A DNA stretch of 64,000 nt from an uncultured Sediminibacterium sp. (lineage in GTDB: Bacteria > Bacteroidota > Bacteroidia > Chitinophagales > Chitinophagaceae): positions 62,001 through 126,000 of the forward strand of contig NZ_CAMLMJ010000009.1 in the NCBI RefSeq assembly GCF_946481145.1, read 5' to 3'. Shown here piece after piece: positions 42,793 through 52,500 of this stretch (the stretch's first letter is position 1; each line of letters starts with the position of its first letter). The notes beneath the pieces were generated by a model that was not told the DNA's origin, searched no databases, and worked only from the letters and a program-made list of their open reading frames with translations. Made by a program: the position numbers and the translations under genes.

Positions 42793-42917
42793 CAAAGCTT
42801 GCAGTTATTGCTTCAAGCTGCGGGCTGCAAGCTACACGCCTTGATTGGTGCTTATTTTAGGCTTTCTGCTGTTATTGGCATAAATAATAGGGTTTGCAAA
42901 TTTGTTTTGCAAACCCT
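42793..42917 (+). repeat. Dispersed intergenic element, copy 2
   Basis: It lies just upstream of the PIG-L gene and aligns on the plus strand with the minus strand of 37998-38104. The inner end holds AGCTTGCAG/CTGCAAGCT (42796-42804 with 42825-42833). The outer end holds a separate 12-bp hairpin (42889-42917). The rest of the 289-bp gap is not coding. Confidence 0.7.
42889..42917 (-). terminator. Hairpin, probable terminator of the alpha/beta hydrolase
   Basis: AGGGTTTGCAAA (42889-42900) pairs perfectly with TTTGCAAACCCT (42906-42917) around TTTGT. The T-tract on the minus side is broken (CTATTATTTATG), so termination is plausible, not certain. Confidence 0.5.
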
Positions 42918-42980
42918 ACTTAAAAGAAATATTCCATTACCACATTTACGCTTGTTCATATTTTAATTAATAATAAAAAA

Positions 42981-43015
42981 AGCTTGCAGCCTGAAGCTTG
43001 TGGCCTGCAGCTATT
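42981..43015. repeat. Heptamer array AGCTTGC
   Basis: Five words, AGCTTGC, AGCCTGA, AGCTTGT, GGCCTGC and AGCTATT, end on the stop codon of the alpha/beta hydrolase (43014-43016). The words are close to the 38075 array. Confidence 0.85.
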
Positions 43016-43880
43016 AAAGCTTCAACAACACCGCCCTTACAGCCCTATAATGGCTCCAGGGTATGAAATGGTTTGCACCGGGGAGTGTTAAGGTGTCGAT
43101 GCTACGGGCATTTTTAAATTGTTTAACAGCGTAGTCGAGGTTGGCATAAGGTACAAGAATGTCTTTGTTGCCATGCACAACAAATATTCTTGAGCGCACA
43201 TTACCCATTTTTGGCGCAAGTAATTTGAGGTCTTTTTTCAGGAACCATAATTCCTCATTGGATGGCCGCATTGCTCCCGGTACTAAAAATTTAAGTGGAT
43301 TATTCATGAATAAAGGGCGCCATCTTTCTGGCGTTTCCAATGCCGGATCAATTGAACCGGCAAGTATAACTAATGCATCGAAATAATCTGGTCTGTCAAC
43401 GGCCATCTGAACAATCAAAGGACCACCAAGGGAATGTCCCACGAGGTAAACAGGGCGGTGATTCTCTTCTTTAACAAAAAGCGCATTGATGATCATCGAT
43501 TGGTCCTGCAGGTTCAATGCATCCCTAAAATCACTGTATCCAAAACCTGGTCGATCAACAGAAATCATCCTGTATTTCCGGAGTAATAAAGAATCGCGCA
43601 TATAGCTTTCGAAAGCATCCCATGAACCGGGCGAACCATGAACGAATACAATGGTTGGGAGACTATCATTCCCAGTTTTCACATAATGCAATGTTCGTCC
43701 ATTTACTTTCAGTCTTTGGATATCCAGGGGAACGCCAGCTTTTCTGAATTTCTCTAAAGCGGTTTCATCACTCATCCTGAATTTCATGCAACTCTCCCCT
43801 ACTATTACCCATGTCAACAGTACCAGCACTAAAACAACCCCGGTTGTTTTCATAACCTTTTTAAATTTTTTCTGACGCAT
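43014..43880 (-). CDS. Alpha/beta-hydrolase fold protein
   Basis: A 288-residue membrane-anchored or exported hydrolase. The N-terminus has a basic start and one hydrophobic helix (TTGVVLVLVLLTWVIVGE). The core shows the oxyanion HGSPGSWDAFE, nucleophile elbow VGHSLGG (Ser about 142), an Asp in HGNKDILVP and the final His in PGANHFIPW, so the triad is complete. The family covers esterases, epoxide hydrolases and haloperoxidases; the substrate cannot be told. Its stop adjoins a heptamer array, and it lies 7 bp beyond the M14 terminator. Confidence 0.85.
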   Translation of the reverse strand: MRQKKFKKVMKTTGVVLVLVLLTWVIVGESCMKFRMSDETALEKFRKAGVPLDIQRLKVNGRTLHYVKTGNDSLPTIVFVHGSPGSWDAFESYMRDSLLLRKYRMISVDRPGFGYSDFRDALNLQDQSMIINALFVKEENHRPVYLVGHSLGGPLIVQMAVDRPDYFDALVILAGSIDPALETPERWRPLFMNNPLKFLVPGAMRPSNEELWFLKKDLKLLAPKMGNVRSRIFVVHGNKDILVPYANLDYAVKQFKNARSIDTLTLPGANHFIPWSHYRAVRAVLLKL

Positions 43881-43887
43881 GGTATTT

Positions 43888-43924
43888 AAAAAAGGCCGTC
43901 CAGTTAATTTGGGACGGCCTTTTT
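43888..43924 (-). terminator. Intrinsic terminator of the M14 peptidase
   Basis: AAGGCCGTCC pairs with GGACGGCCTT (43892-43901, 43912-43921). The A-run on the left gives a T-run on the minus strand, 3 bp after the peptidase stop. Confidence 0.9.
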
Positions 43925-43926
43925 AT

Positions 43927-46425
43927 TTATTGTCCTACAAGGAAAACAGCATTTGCCATTAAAAGTTTTCCATTCTCCCAGAAATTCCTGAACAATGGAT
44001 TTTCAGCAAGAAAAACTACAGATCCTGAACCCATATTCTGCACACCGAACAGCATACCGTCTTTGAGTCTGTTTTTCACTTTTGTTCCTGCAACGCCTGT
44101 TACGTAAGCTTCTTTTTTAAGCACGCCTACATTCCAGCCACCTTTCATAAACTCATACAGATTACCATCTTGTTTGAGTGTATAATAGAAGTCGGGATAA
44201 CCAAATCCGAGTGGATGGGTATTATCAAGGTCAACTTTAAATATAGCCCCTGGAATCGCATTAGGTAAATAGGAGCGATCTCTTTCACCATACTTTTTCA
44301 CATCAACATAATCTCCTTTTTCTTCTTCTTTATCTGATTTTGTTTTCAATCCGAATTCAGCAGCCATGGCAGAAACAGAACCTTCCATGGCAATTATTTT
44401 ACCACCACCACGCACAAAATCTTTTAATCGGTCAGCACCCGATTTTTCACCCAATGAGCGGAAATAGCCATCAGGAGCAATTATTACATTAAAATCTTTC
44501 AGGTTCATGCGTCCAAGATCACTTCCATTGATCAATGTAATTGGATAGTCGAGCATTCTTTCAAAATAATGCCATACTTCTCCTGCACCCAAAGAAGAGG
44601 CCTGATCGCCGGTTAATAAAGCTACTTTGGGAGCTTCACTGATGTTTTTAATATCTGAAGAACCAAAGTCTGCTCCCTGATCCATAAAGCCTGTTTCAAC
44701 CACATCTGCCTGCACACCAAATTTCATACATGCACCATTGGTAATATCATTCCAATTAACAGTACCATTTCCTGTTTTAAGTACAATCAAAGTACCTCTG
44801 TCATAGTTTTTATTCTTATAACGGAATGGCTTTTCTGCAAAACGAACTTTAATATGCTGTTTCAGTAATTCAGCCAATAGTTTGGCACTATTAAAAGAGG
44901 TATAAGGAATTAATAAACCATAGCTTGAATTCACTTTATTTACAACGGGTTGTTTCCAGTCGTTGCCCAAATCAAGTTTTTCTTTAACTGCATATCCTTT
45001 TACACCATAGGCATAGGGCAATGACCATGTTGTGATATCGTAGGTATTGGAATCATTCACAATTGTTTTTGGTTCCAGCAAAACCTTTGCCATCACAGCT
45101 TTTGGCTGGCAGGCACTTACTGCTATATTAAATCCTTCATCCGTAAAGTTTTCATCCTTTCCGGTAAAATAATTGAAGCCTCGGAAATTTTTATTGCTTA
45201 CTGTTCCCCATTGAATACCATTTTTTTCAAGTAACTCAATAACCGGATTTAGTTTGTGTGGATCTGAAGCAGTTAATACATAGGTCTTGTACTCCCCTAC
45301 TTTACCGGACCTTCCATCATCAAAATATTTCTTAAACTCCGACATCAATTTCTCGTGATTACGGCTTGAAGTTTCAACAGTTGATAACCCTGTAGTAAAA
45401 TGATGCGTTGCCCTATCTACCAATGTAAGCGTATCCCCATCAGCAGTAACAACACCTAAACCACCCCTGCTATGTCCACCCTGTTCATAGGTCATACCAA
45501 TAGCCCCATTATAAATTGGGTAACTATCGCCATATGCAGGGTATAGCAAATCGAAACTTTCTTTGGTAAAAAACAACCAACCGTTTTTATCAAAATATGA
45601 TGCATTATTTCTTCCAATCAGTTCCTGGAAGTCGCGTTGCCAGGTGGTAATTACTTCATGAAAAGGTTGAGCTGCAGGTGCAAAATAATAAGGTGAATTA
45701 TATCCTTGTTCATGAAAATCAACATGGACCTGTGGCAGCCATGCGTTGTATTTTTTAATTCGTTGCTGTGTTTCTACCTGTGTTTGCCATGCCCAATCGC
45801 GGTTAAGGTCGAAATTATAGTGATTGCTACGACCACCTGGCCATGGCTCAGCATGTTCTCTTGCCATCGGATGTACATTCATGTTATTTCCAACCATGGA
45901 ATTAAACCAGTTAACATAGCGGTCGCGGCCATCCGGATTAATACAAGGATCAATAACAACGATGGTATTTTTTAACCATTCTTTGGTTTGGGTATTGGCA
46001 GGATCAGTAAGAGCATGTATCATCAGTAATGCAGCTTCTGAAGAGGAAGGTTCATTACCATGTACATTATAACTGAGCCAAACAATACCTGGGGCTCCGT
46101 TTAATACTGGCGCGGCTTTATCTTTAGCTATGCCTGCCAGACGGAGATTATTTAATCGAATTGATTCCAGTTTTTGGATATTTTCTGGCGTACCTACAAA
46201 TGCCAACAGTAGTTCCCTTCCTTCGTTGGTAAGTCCGTATTGCTCAAGCTTAACCATGTCTGGTCTGGCTTTGGCAACAGCATTGAAGTACTCAACAATT
46301 TTATGGTGTCTTGTATAACGTGTTCCGATTTTATATCCCAGGTAGGATTCAGGGCTCGGAACGTTTTGTGCAAAAGATGCCGAAATAAGCATCAAAAAAG
46401 AAAGTAAGGAGATAATTGGTTTCAT
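43927..46425 (-). CDS. Exported M14-family zinc carboxypeptidase with long C-terminal part
   Basis: An 832-residue exported peptidase with signal IISLLSFLMLISASFAQ. The zinc site is HGNE (His122, Glu125) in LSYNVHGNEPSSSEAAL plus the His in VHVDFHEQGYNS (about 236). The catalytic Glu fits TYEQGG (about 313). INPDGRDRYVNWFN and NFDLNRDW are typical of M14 substrate loops. The 450-residue remainder has a class-I-glutamine-amidotransferase-like fold (DFNVIIAPDGYF, KDFVRGGGKIIAMEG). It cleaves C-terminal residues in the periplasm or at the cell surface; its natural substrate is unknown. Confidence 0.9.
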   Translation of the reverse strand: MKPIISLLSFLMLISASFAQNVPSPESYLGYKIGTRYTRHHKIVEYFNAVAKARPDMVKLEQYGLTNEGRELLLAFVGTPENIQKLESIRLNNLRLAGIAKDKAAPVLNGAPGIVWLSYNVHGNEPSSSEAALLMIHALTDPANTQTKEWLKNTIVVIDPCINPDGRDRYVNWFNSMVGNNMNVHPMAREHAEPWPGGRSNHYNFDLNRDWAWQTQVETQQRIKKYNAWLPQVHVDFHEQGYNSPYYFAPAAQPFHEVITTWQRDFQELIGRNNASYFDKNGWLFFTKESFDLLYPAYGDSYPIYNGAIGMTYEQGGHSRGGLGVVTADGDTLTLVDRATHHFTTGLSTVETSSRNHEKLMSEFKKYFDDGRSGKVGEYKTYVLTASDPHKLNPVIELLEKNGIQWGTVSNKNFRGFNYFTGKDENFTDEGFNIAVSACQPKAVMAKVLLEPKTIVNDSNTYDITTWSLPYAYGVKGYAVKEKLDLGNDWKQPVVNKVNSSYGLLIPYTSFNSAKLLAELLKQHIKVRFAEKPFRYKNKNYDRGTLIVLKTGNGTVNWNDITNGACMKFGVQADVVETGFMDQGADFGSSDIKNISEAPKVALLTGDQASSLGAGEVWHYFERMLDYPITLINGSDLGRMNLKDFNVIIAPDGYFRSLGEKSGADRLKDFVRGGGKIIAMEGSVSAMAAEFGLKTKSDKEEEKGDYVDVKKYGERDRSYLPNAIPGAIFKVDLDNTHPLGFGYPDFYYTLKQDGNLYEFMKGGWNVGVLKKEAYVTGVAGTKVKNRLKDGMLFGVQNMGSGSVVFLAENPLFRNFWENGKLLMANAVFLVGQ

Positions 46426-46547
46426 ATATGCTAAAATGTGTTGTGAAAGTAGGGAAGAATACAGGTATCTGACAAGAATCGGGTATTTTTTATCGACAGA
46501 AGGTGCTGAATGGATCAGGTCTCTGGTAAATGTGTTAATTTTCTGCC

Positions 46548-48269
46548 ATGAAAAAATGGTGGATTATTCCGTTAATCGGTTGTGCTTCTTTGTCTGTGTC
46601 GGCACAAAATATTCCTTCGATTGTAGGAAAAGGGAAAGCTATTGACCCTTATAAGTATTCCATTGTCAAAAAAGCCAATTACCAAAAGGCTGCAGTTTCC
46701 AGTGCACACCCCCTGGCCAGTCAGGTAGGTGCCATGATTATGAAACAGGGAGGCAATGCTTTTGATGCAGCAATAGCTACACAATTAGCTTTAGCAGTAG
46801 TATATCCTGCTGCCGGAAATATCGGTGGTGGCGGATTTTTACTTGCACGAAAAAAAGATGGTGAATTAATCGGGCTCGATTACCGTGAAGCAGCACCTGA
46901 GGCTTCTAATAGAGACATGTACCTGGATGAAAAAGGAAATGCCAGGATTGCCTTATCCCAGAATGGCCACCTCGCATCTGGTATACCAGGAACGGTGGCC
47001 GGATTATTTGCTACCCTACCCTATGCCAAATTATCTTTTGCCCGTTTGATACAACCTGCTATAGACCTTGCAGAAAAAGGATTTACCCTAACAGAAAGAG
47101 AAGCTTTATCACTGAATAGTGTTAGGGAATCAATACAGAAATACAGCACAAGGCCAACGGCATTTATTAAAGCCGAAAAATGGAAAGCTGGTGATACACT
47201 ATACCAAAAAGAACTTGCTGCAACTTTAAAAAGAATGCAGAAGGATGGTGCACAGGGTTTTTACGGTGGTGAAACAGCAAAACTGATTGTTGAAGAAATG
47301 CAGCGTGGTAAAGGCATCATTACTTATGATGACCTGAAAAACTATACGGCAAAATTGAGAGAGCCCATCCGTTTTGATTACAGGGGGCACCATATCATCA
47401 GCTTTTCACCTCCAAGCAGCGGTGGAATATTGATTGCTCAGATGCTGAAAATGCTCGAGAAATATCCGGTTAATGCTTATGGATTTCAAACTGCTAAAAG
47501 TGTGCAATTAATGATTGAAGCAGAAAGAAGGGCTTATGCCGATCGCGCAGAACACCTTGGTGACCCTGATTTCTGGGATGTTCCTGTTGATAGCCTCATC
47601 AGCGAGCATTACCTCACCCAACGAATGGCAGATTACAACCCAGACAAAGCAGGAAATAGCGCACAAGTAAAAGCCGGACTTATCCAACAAAGCGAAGAAA
47701 CAACCCACCTAAGTATTATTGATGCACAGGGTAACCTCGTTGCTATCACCACTACACTGAATGGTGGATATGGAAGCAGAACCGTGGTTGGTGGTGCTGG
47801 CTTTTTTCTAAATAATGAGATGGATGATTTTAGCGTTAAACCCGGTGTACCAAATATGTATGGCGCACTTGGCGGGGAAGCCAATGCTATTGTGCCAGGC
47901 AAAAGGATGCTAAGTTCTATGACCCCTACCCTGGTGCTTAAAAACAACAAACCCTACCTAACCATTGGAACACCAGGAGGAACAACCATCCCTACTTCTG
48001 TTTTTCAGGCATTGGTAAACCTGATTGATTTCAGGATGGACCTCGACAATGCCATCAATAAACCCAAATTCCACCACCAATGGTTTCCTGATGAGGTATC
48101 TATTGAAAGAGATTTTCTACAGGATACCAGAAAACAATTGGAAGCAATGGGGTATAAAATAAAAGAAAGAAGTCCAATAGGCAGAACTGAAGGCATCAGA
48201 ATTCTAACAACCGGACTTCGTGAAGCGGTGGCAGATAAAAGAGGTGATGATTCAGTGGCAGGATTTTAA
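46548..48269 (+). CDS. ggt: Gamma-glutamyltransferase
   Basis: A 573-residue periplasmic Ntn-hydrolase that cleaves the gamma-glutamyl bond of glutathione and related peptides. The signal peptide is IIPLIGCASLSVSAQ. Conserved blocks are SSAHPLASQVGAMIMKQGGNAFDAAIATQLAL, NIGGGGFLL, LDYREAAPEAS, FSPPSSGGILIAQML and the autoprocessing Thr at the start of TTHLSIIDAQGNLVAITTTLN (about residue 384-385). GTPGGTTIPTSVFQ supplies the substrate pocket. Full length. It is followed at 20-bp intervals by a DinB protein and NudK, which probably share its transcript. Confidence 0.96.
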   Translation: MKKWWIIPLIGCASLSVSAQNIPSIVGKGKAIDPYKYSIVKKANYQKAAVSSAHPLASQVGAMIMKQGGNAFDAAIATQLALAVVYPAAGNIGGGGFLLARKKDGELIGLDYREAAPEASNRDMYLDEKGNARIALSQNGHLASGIPGTVAGLFATLPYAKLSFARLIQPAIDLAEKGFTLTEREALSLNSVRESIQKYSTRPTAFIKAEKWKAGDTLYQKELAATLKRMQKDGAQGFYGGETAKLIVEEMQRGKGIITYDDLKNYTAKLREPIRFDYRGHHIISFSPPSSGGILIAQMLKMLEKYPVNAYGFQTAKSVQLMIEAERRAYADRAEHLGDPDFWDVPVDSLISEHYLTQRMADYNPDKAGNSAQVKAGLIQQSEETTHLSIIDAQGNLVAITTTLNGGYGSRTVVGGAGFFLNNEMDDFSVKPGVPNMYGALGGEANAIVPGKRMLSSMTPTLVLKNNKPYLTIGTPGGTTIPTSVFQALVNLIDFRMDLDNAINKPKFHHQWFPDEVSIERDFLQDTRKQLEAMGYKIKERSPIGRTEGIRILTTGLREAVADKRGDDSVAGF

Positions 48270-48289
48270 TATAAAAATTTGAAACTAAT

Positions 48290-48823
48290 ATGCATTTCGA
48301 AGCTGGCTTTTTGAAAGACTCCATCAAGAGATTCAAATACTATAAGGAACTGGGCGACCATACATTTGCCCAGTTGGAAGAAAAAGACTTCTTTTTTCAA
48401 CCTTCTGCTGAAAGCAATACCATAGCTGTAATTGTGCAGCATATGTATGGTAATATGCTGAGCCGCTGGACAAATTTCCTAACAGAAGACGGAGAAAAAG
48501 AGTGGCGTAAAAGAGATGCCGAATTTGAAAACACTCCCCTAAGTAAGGAAGATGTTCTTTCCTTTTGGAATGAAGGTTGGAACTGCCTTTTAAAAACATT
48601 GGAAAGTCTTCAACCGGAAGACCTGATGAAAACAGTTACCATTCGTACAGAGCCACTCACGGTATATGATGCTATACTCAGGCAATTAGCACACTATCCT
48701 TATCATGTAGGTCAGATTGTTTACGTCGGCAGAATGATTCGGGATACCGACTGGAAATCGCTGAGCATTCCTAAAGGTGAAAGCCTTAGCTATCTTGCAT
48801 CTGTAAAAGCCGCCCAAAAATAA
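48290..48823 (+). CDS. DinB-like protein, DUF1572 type (third of three)
   Basis: A 177-residue four-helix protein. The His motif IAVIVQHMYGNMLSRW (about 45-60) and the C-terminal LRQLAHYPYHVGQIVYVGRMI (about 124-144) provide the expected ligands of the DUF1572/DinB fold. The HYPYHVGQI block is the diagnostic of this subgroup, related to a thiol-transferase-type fold. It is 21 bp behind ggt, which handles gamma-glutamyl thiols, so a link to low-molecular-weight thiols is tempting but only an inference. Confidence 0.85.
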   Translation: MHFEAGFLKDSIKRFKYYKELGDHTFAQLEEKDFFFQPSAESNTIAVIVQHMYGNMLSRWTNFLTEDGEKEWRKRDAEFENTPLSKEDVLSFWNEGWNCLLKTLESLQPEDLMKTVTIRTEPLTVYDAILRQLAHYPYHVGQIVYVGRMIRDTDWKSLSIPKGESLSYLASVKAAQK

Positions 48824-48844
48824 CTTCCTTTTAAATAAATATTC

Positions 48845-49432
48845 ATGCAATCTCCTGCCCGGATTATCAGTACAGAGATCTTATCAGACAATTGGTACCT
48901 ATTAAAAAAGATACACTACGAAATTCAAGAGAACAATGGTAATTGGAAAAAACAGGTTAGAGAGGTTTATGACAGAGGCAATGGAGCAACCATCTTGCTT
49001 TACAATAAACTTCAACAAACTGTTGTATTAACCCGGCAGTTCAGGCTGCCCAGTTTTGTGAATGGAAATGATCATGGAATGCTGATAGAAACCTGTGCAG
49101 GATTACTGGACCATGATAACCCTGAAGATTGTATCAGACGTGAAACCGAGGAAGAAACAGGTTACCAGGTAACAGATTTAAAAAAGGTATTTGAAGCGTA
49201 TATGTCTCCCGGATCAGTTACAGAAATACTTTATTTCTTCGTGGCTGCTTATAATAAAGACATGAAAGTATCCGATGGTGGTGGGGTGGCTGAAGAACAG
49301 GAACATATAGAAGTGCTGGAACTACCATTCAGAAAAGCACTTGAAATGATTGAATCTGGTGAAATAAAAGATGGAAAAACCATCATGCTGCTTCAATACG
49401 CAGCTTTAAATCGACTTTTTGACCATAATTAA
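48845..49432 (+). CDS. nudK: GDP-mannose pyrophosphatase NudK (Nudix)
   Basis: A 195-residue Nudix hydrolase that closely follows the E. coli NudK pattern: REVYDRGNGATILLYNKLQQTVVLTRQFRLP (about 39-70), the Nudix box GLLDHDNPEDCIRRETEEETGYQV with REtEEETGY metal-binding Glu residues, EAYMSPGSVTE, EHIEVLELPFRKALEMIESGEIKDGKT. NudK hydrolyses GDP-mannose and related sugar nucleotides to mannose 1-phosphate and GMP. It is co-directional with ggt and DinB, 21 bp downstream; metabolic relation unclear. Confidence 0.93.
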   Translation: MQSPARIISTEILSDNWYLLKKIHYEIQENNGNWKKQVREVYDRGNGATILLYNKLQQTVVLTRQFRLPSFVNGNDHGMLIETCAGLLDHDNPEDCIRRETEEETGYQVTDLKKVFEAYMSPGSVTEILYFFVAAYNKDMKVSDGGGVAEEQEHIEVLELPFRKALEMIESGEIKDGKTIMLLQYAALNRLFDHN

Positions 49433-49470
49433 TTCTTTTTTAGCTGGTTTTGAAGTCTTTGGTACTGAAT

Positions 49471-49501
49471 TTGCACTCAGGTAGGTATTCTGTAAATTTG
49501 C
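49471..49501 (+). promoter_or_regulatory. Complete promoter of the TamB-like gene
   Basis: TTG (49471-49473), exactly 19 bp, then TAAATTTGC (49493-49501) match the -33/-7 consensus. The predicted transcript starts near 49508, only about 11 nt before the CTG at 49519. Confidence 0.75.
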
Positions 49502-49518
49502 GATAAACCCGTTCTGTT

Positions 49519-52500
49519 CTGAAGAAATCCCTCAAAATATTAAGGCGCGTACTACTGGTTATTTTAGCCCTGATTTTGTTGATCTTTATTGCTATCCAGA
49601 CCGACTATGTTCAAAATAAATTGGTAGGCATTGCCACAAGCAGGTTATCCAAATCACTCGGAACCGAAATTAAGATTAAGTATATCAGCATTGGATTATT
49701 CAACAGGCTGAATATGGAGGGTTTATTGGTTCGAGACCGCTCAAAAGACACTTTATTATACGCTGGAAACCTTAAAGTGCGTATTACAGACTGGTTCTTT
49801 CTGAAAGACAAAGCCGTATTACGCTTTGTTGGACTGGAAGATGCCATCATTAAAATAAACCGGAAAGACAGCACCTGGAACTACCAGTATATTGTTGATC
49901 ATTTCTCCTCTCCTTCTACCGATGAGAAAAAAGGAGGTGGTCTGGACCTCGACCTGAAAAAAGTTGACCTTAAGAATATCAGGCTTGTAAAAAATGACAG
50001 ATGGGCAGGAGAAAAAATGACCGTCGAAATGCAGAGCATGGTGCTGAATGCTTCAAAGGTTGATTTGAAGAAATCTATTTTCCTGATAGATGATATTAAA
50101 CTGGTTCAACCACTGTTTGCTGTTCAGGGTATTGCCGCACTTCGACCAGCTAAGATTCGACAACAACAACCACCAAGTAAAGACACAGGCTTGCAATTCA
50201 ATGCGGGCAATATGTTGGTTAAAGCCAAAACTTTACAAATTGTTGACGGTAGACTTTTTCTAGATGGCAATGAAAAAAATCCTGCTGCCTATTTTGATGG
50301 GTCACATATTCAATTGAGTAAATTAAATGGTACCCTCAACCAGGTTTCTTTTGTAAAAGATACCTTACGCGCAGACATTGACCTATCTGTGAAAGACCGA
50401 AGCGGATTTCAGCTTCAGAAATTAAAAACCAAATTCAGGTTTACACCACAGATCATGGAGTTGGCGGCTCTTGATATCAGAACCAACAAGAGTAGAATTG
50501 GAAACTATTATGCGATGAAATTCACGGATTTTAATAAGGATTTTGGGGATTATGTAGAAAAGGTTGTGATGGATGCACGTTTCCGTGAAGCAAGAATCAG
50601 TAGTGATGATATTGCTTTTTTCGCTCCTGAATTGAAAACCCTTAAAAGAAATATTGACCTTTCCGGAAACTATAAGGGAACGGTTGCGGATTTTTCTGTT
50701 GAAAGACTTTCAGCAAGATTGGGAAATAAAACCAATATCACCGGCAACTTTGCCATGAAAGGACTTCCCAATATCAATACCACACTAATTAATTTTAGTA
50801 ATGGTGTGGTATCAACCAACTATAATGATCTATATAGTTTTATCCCCGCTTTGAAAGATATCAAAGATCCCAACCTTGCTGAACTCGGGAATATTATTTA
50901 CCGCGGAGATTTTAAAGGCACTATTAACAATTTTGTTACTGCTGGTATGTTCAGCACTGAATTGGGTGGATTGAAAACCAATATCAGTTTGAAACTACCT
51001 TCTAAAGGAGAACCCACTTATACGGGAAACCTTGAAACCACCCGTTTTAATATTGGGCGCTTCTTAAATACCAATTCACTGGGTTTGGTAAACTTTAAAG
51101 GAGAAATTGAAGGAAGTAGTTTTGCTGTTGACAAGATTAAAACAACCCTGAAAGGAACCATCGATTCACTCAACTTTAATAACTATACCTATTCGAATAT
51201 AGTAACGAATGGTACTTTTCAGAAAAAGGCATTTTCTGGTGAACTGGAAATTGATGATCCTAATTTAAATTTCACTACTTCTGTTGAAATTGATTTTTCA
51301 AAAGACGTGCCCAGCTTTAACGTGGTTGGTGACCTTGTTCAATCTAACCTGAAAGCTTTGAATTTTATTCAGGATCAGATTGAATTAACCGGATTACTTG
51401 ATGCTAATTTCACTGGCACCAATATTGATAACTTTCTGGGTACTGCAAAATTCCTGAATGCCGCTGTTAAAGACGAAACCACCCGAATTAGTTTCGACTC
51501 GCTTAATATTACCTCCGTTCAGGAAGAAGGTATAAAAATATTACGCGTTGGCAGTAATGAATTCAGGGCAGAGATAAAAGGAGAATTCAGCATACTTGAA
51601 TTACCCACCAGTATTCAATCTTTCTTGCATCACTATTACCCTGTTTATGTTGCAGCACCTAAAAGCATCCCTGAAAACCAACGTTTTGATGTAAAGGTAA
51701 ATACCAATTATATCGAACCCTATCTGCAGATTTTCAACAAAAGATTTACCGGTTTTAACGATGCCTCTTTATACGGCAGTATTGATACGAAGAAAAACGA
51801 TATTCAACTAACCCTGAATGTTCCTTTTGGCAAAATCGACAATTATGCATTCAATGGTGTTCAGTTAAAAGGAGCGGGTAATATGGATACCCTTTCATTG
51901 AAAGGAGATATAACCACCATAACTATTGGCGACAGCTTAAGTTTTCCTGGCACAAACCTTTCCGTAACTGCGAAAGATGATCACTCATTTGTGTCAATTA
52001 AAACCAGTGCCGATAACACACTGAATGATGCTAATCTGAACGCAGATGTTTATACCCTTTCTGATGGGGCCAGGATACAATTTTTGCCATCTTCTTTTGT
52101 ACTGAATAACAAAAAATGGAACCTGGAAAAAGAAGGTGAACTCGTTATCAGGAAAAATTTTGTACTAGCAGACAATGTTAAGTTTACACAAGGCTTTCAG
52201 GAAATCACCGTTGAAACAGAAGAAGAAGATGGTGGAAATACCAATAACCTGATCGTTAAACTCAGTAACGTAGTCTTGGGTGACCTTACCTCACTGGTGA
52301 TGAAAAATCCAAGACTGGAAGGTATTACCAGTGGTGAAATAGTAATGCGTGATTTCTTTGGACAGTTTAATGCCGATGCAACATTATCTGCTGAACAATT
52401 CAGGTTTGATGATGACTCTGTTGGACTGGTAAAAATTAAAGCCGACTATAGTAAGAAGACTGGGGTTATCCGATACGATATCATTTCTCCTAATCCTGGG

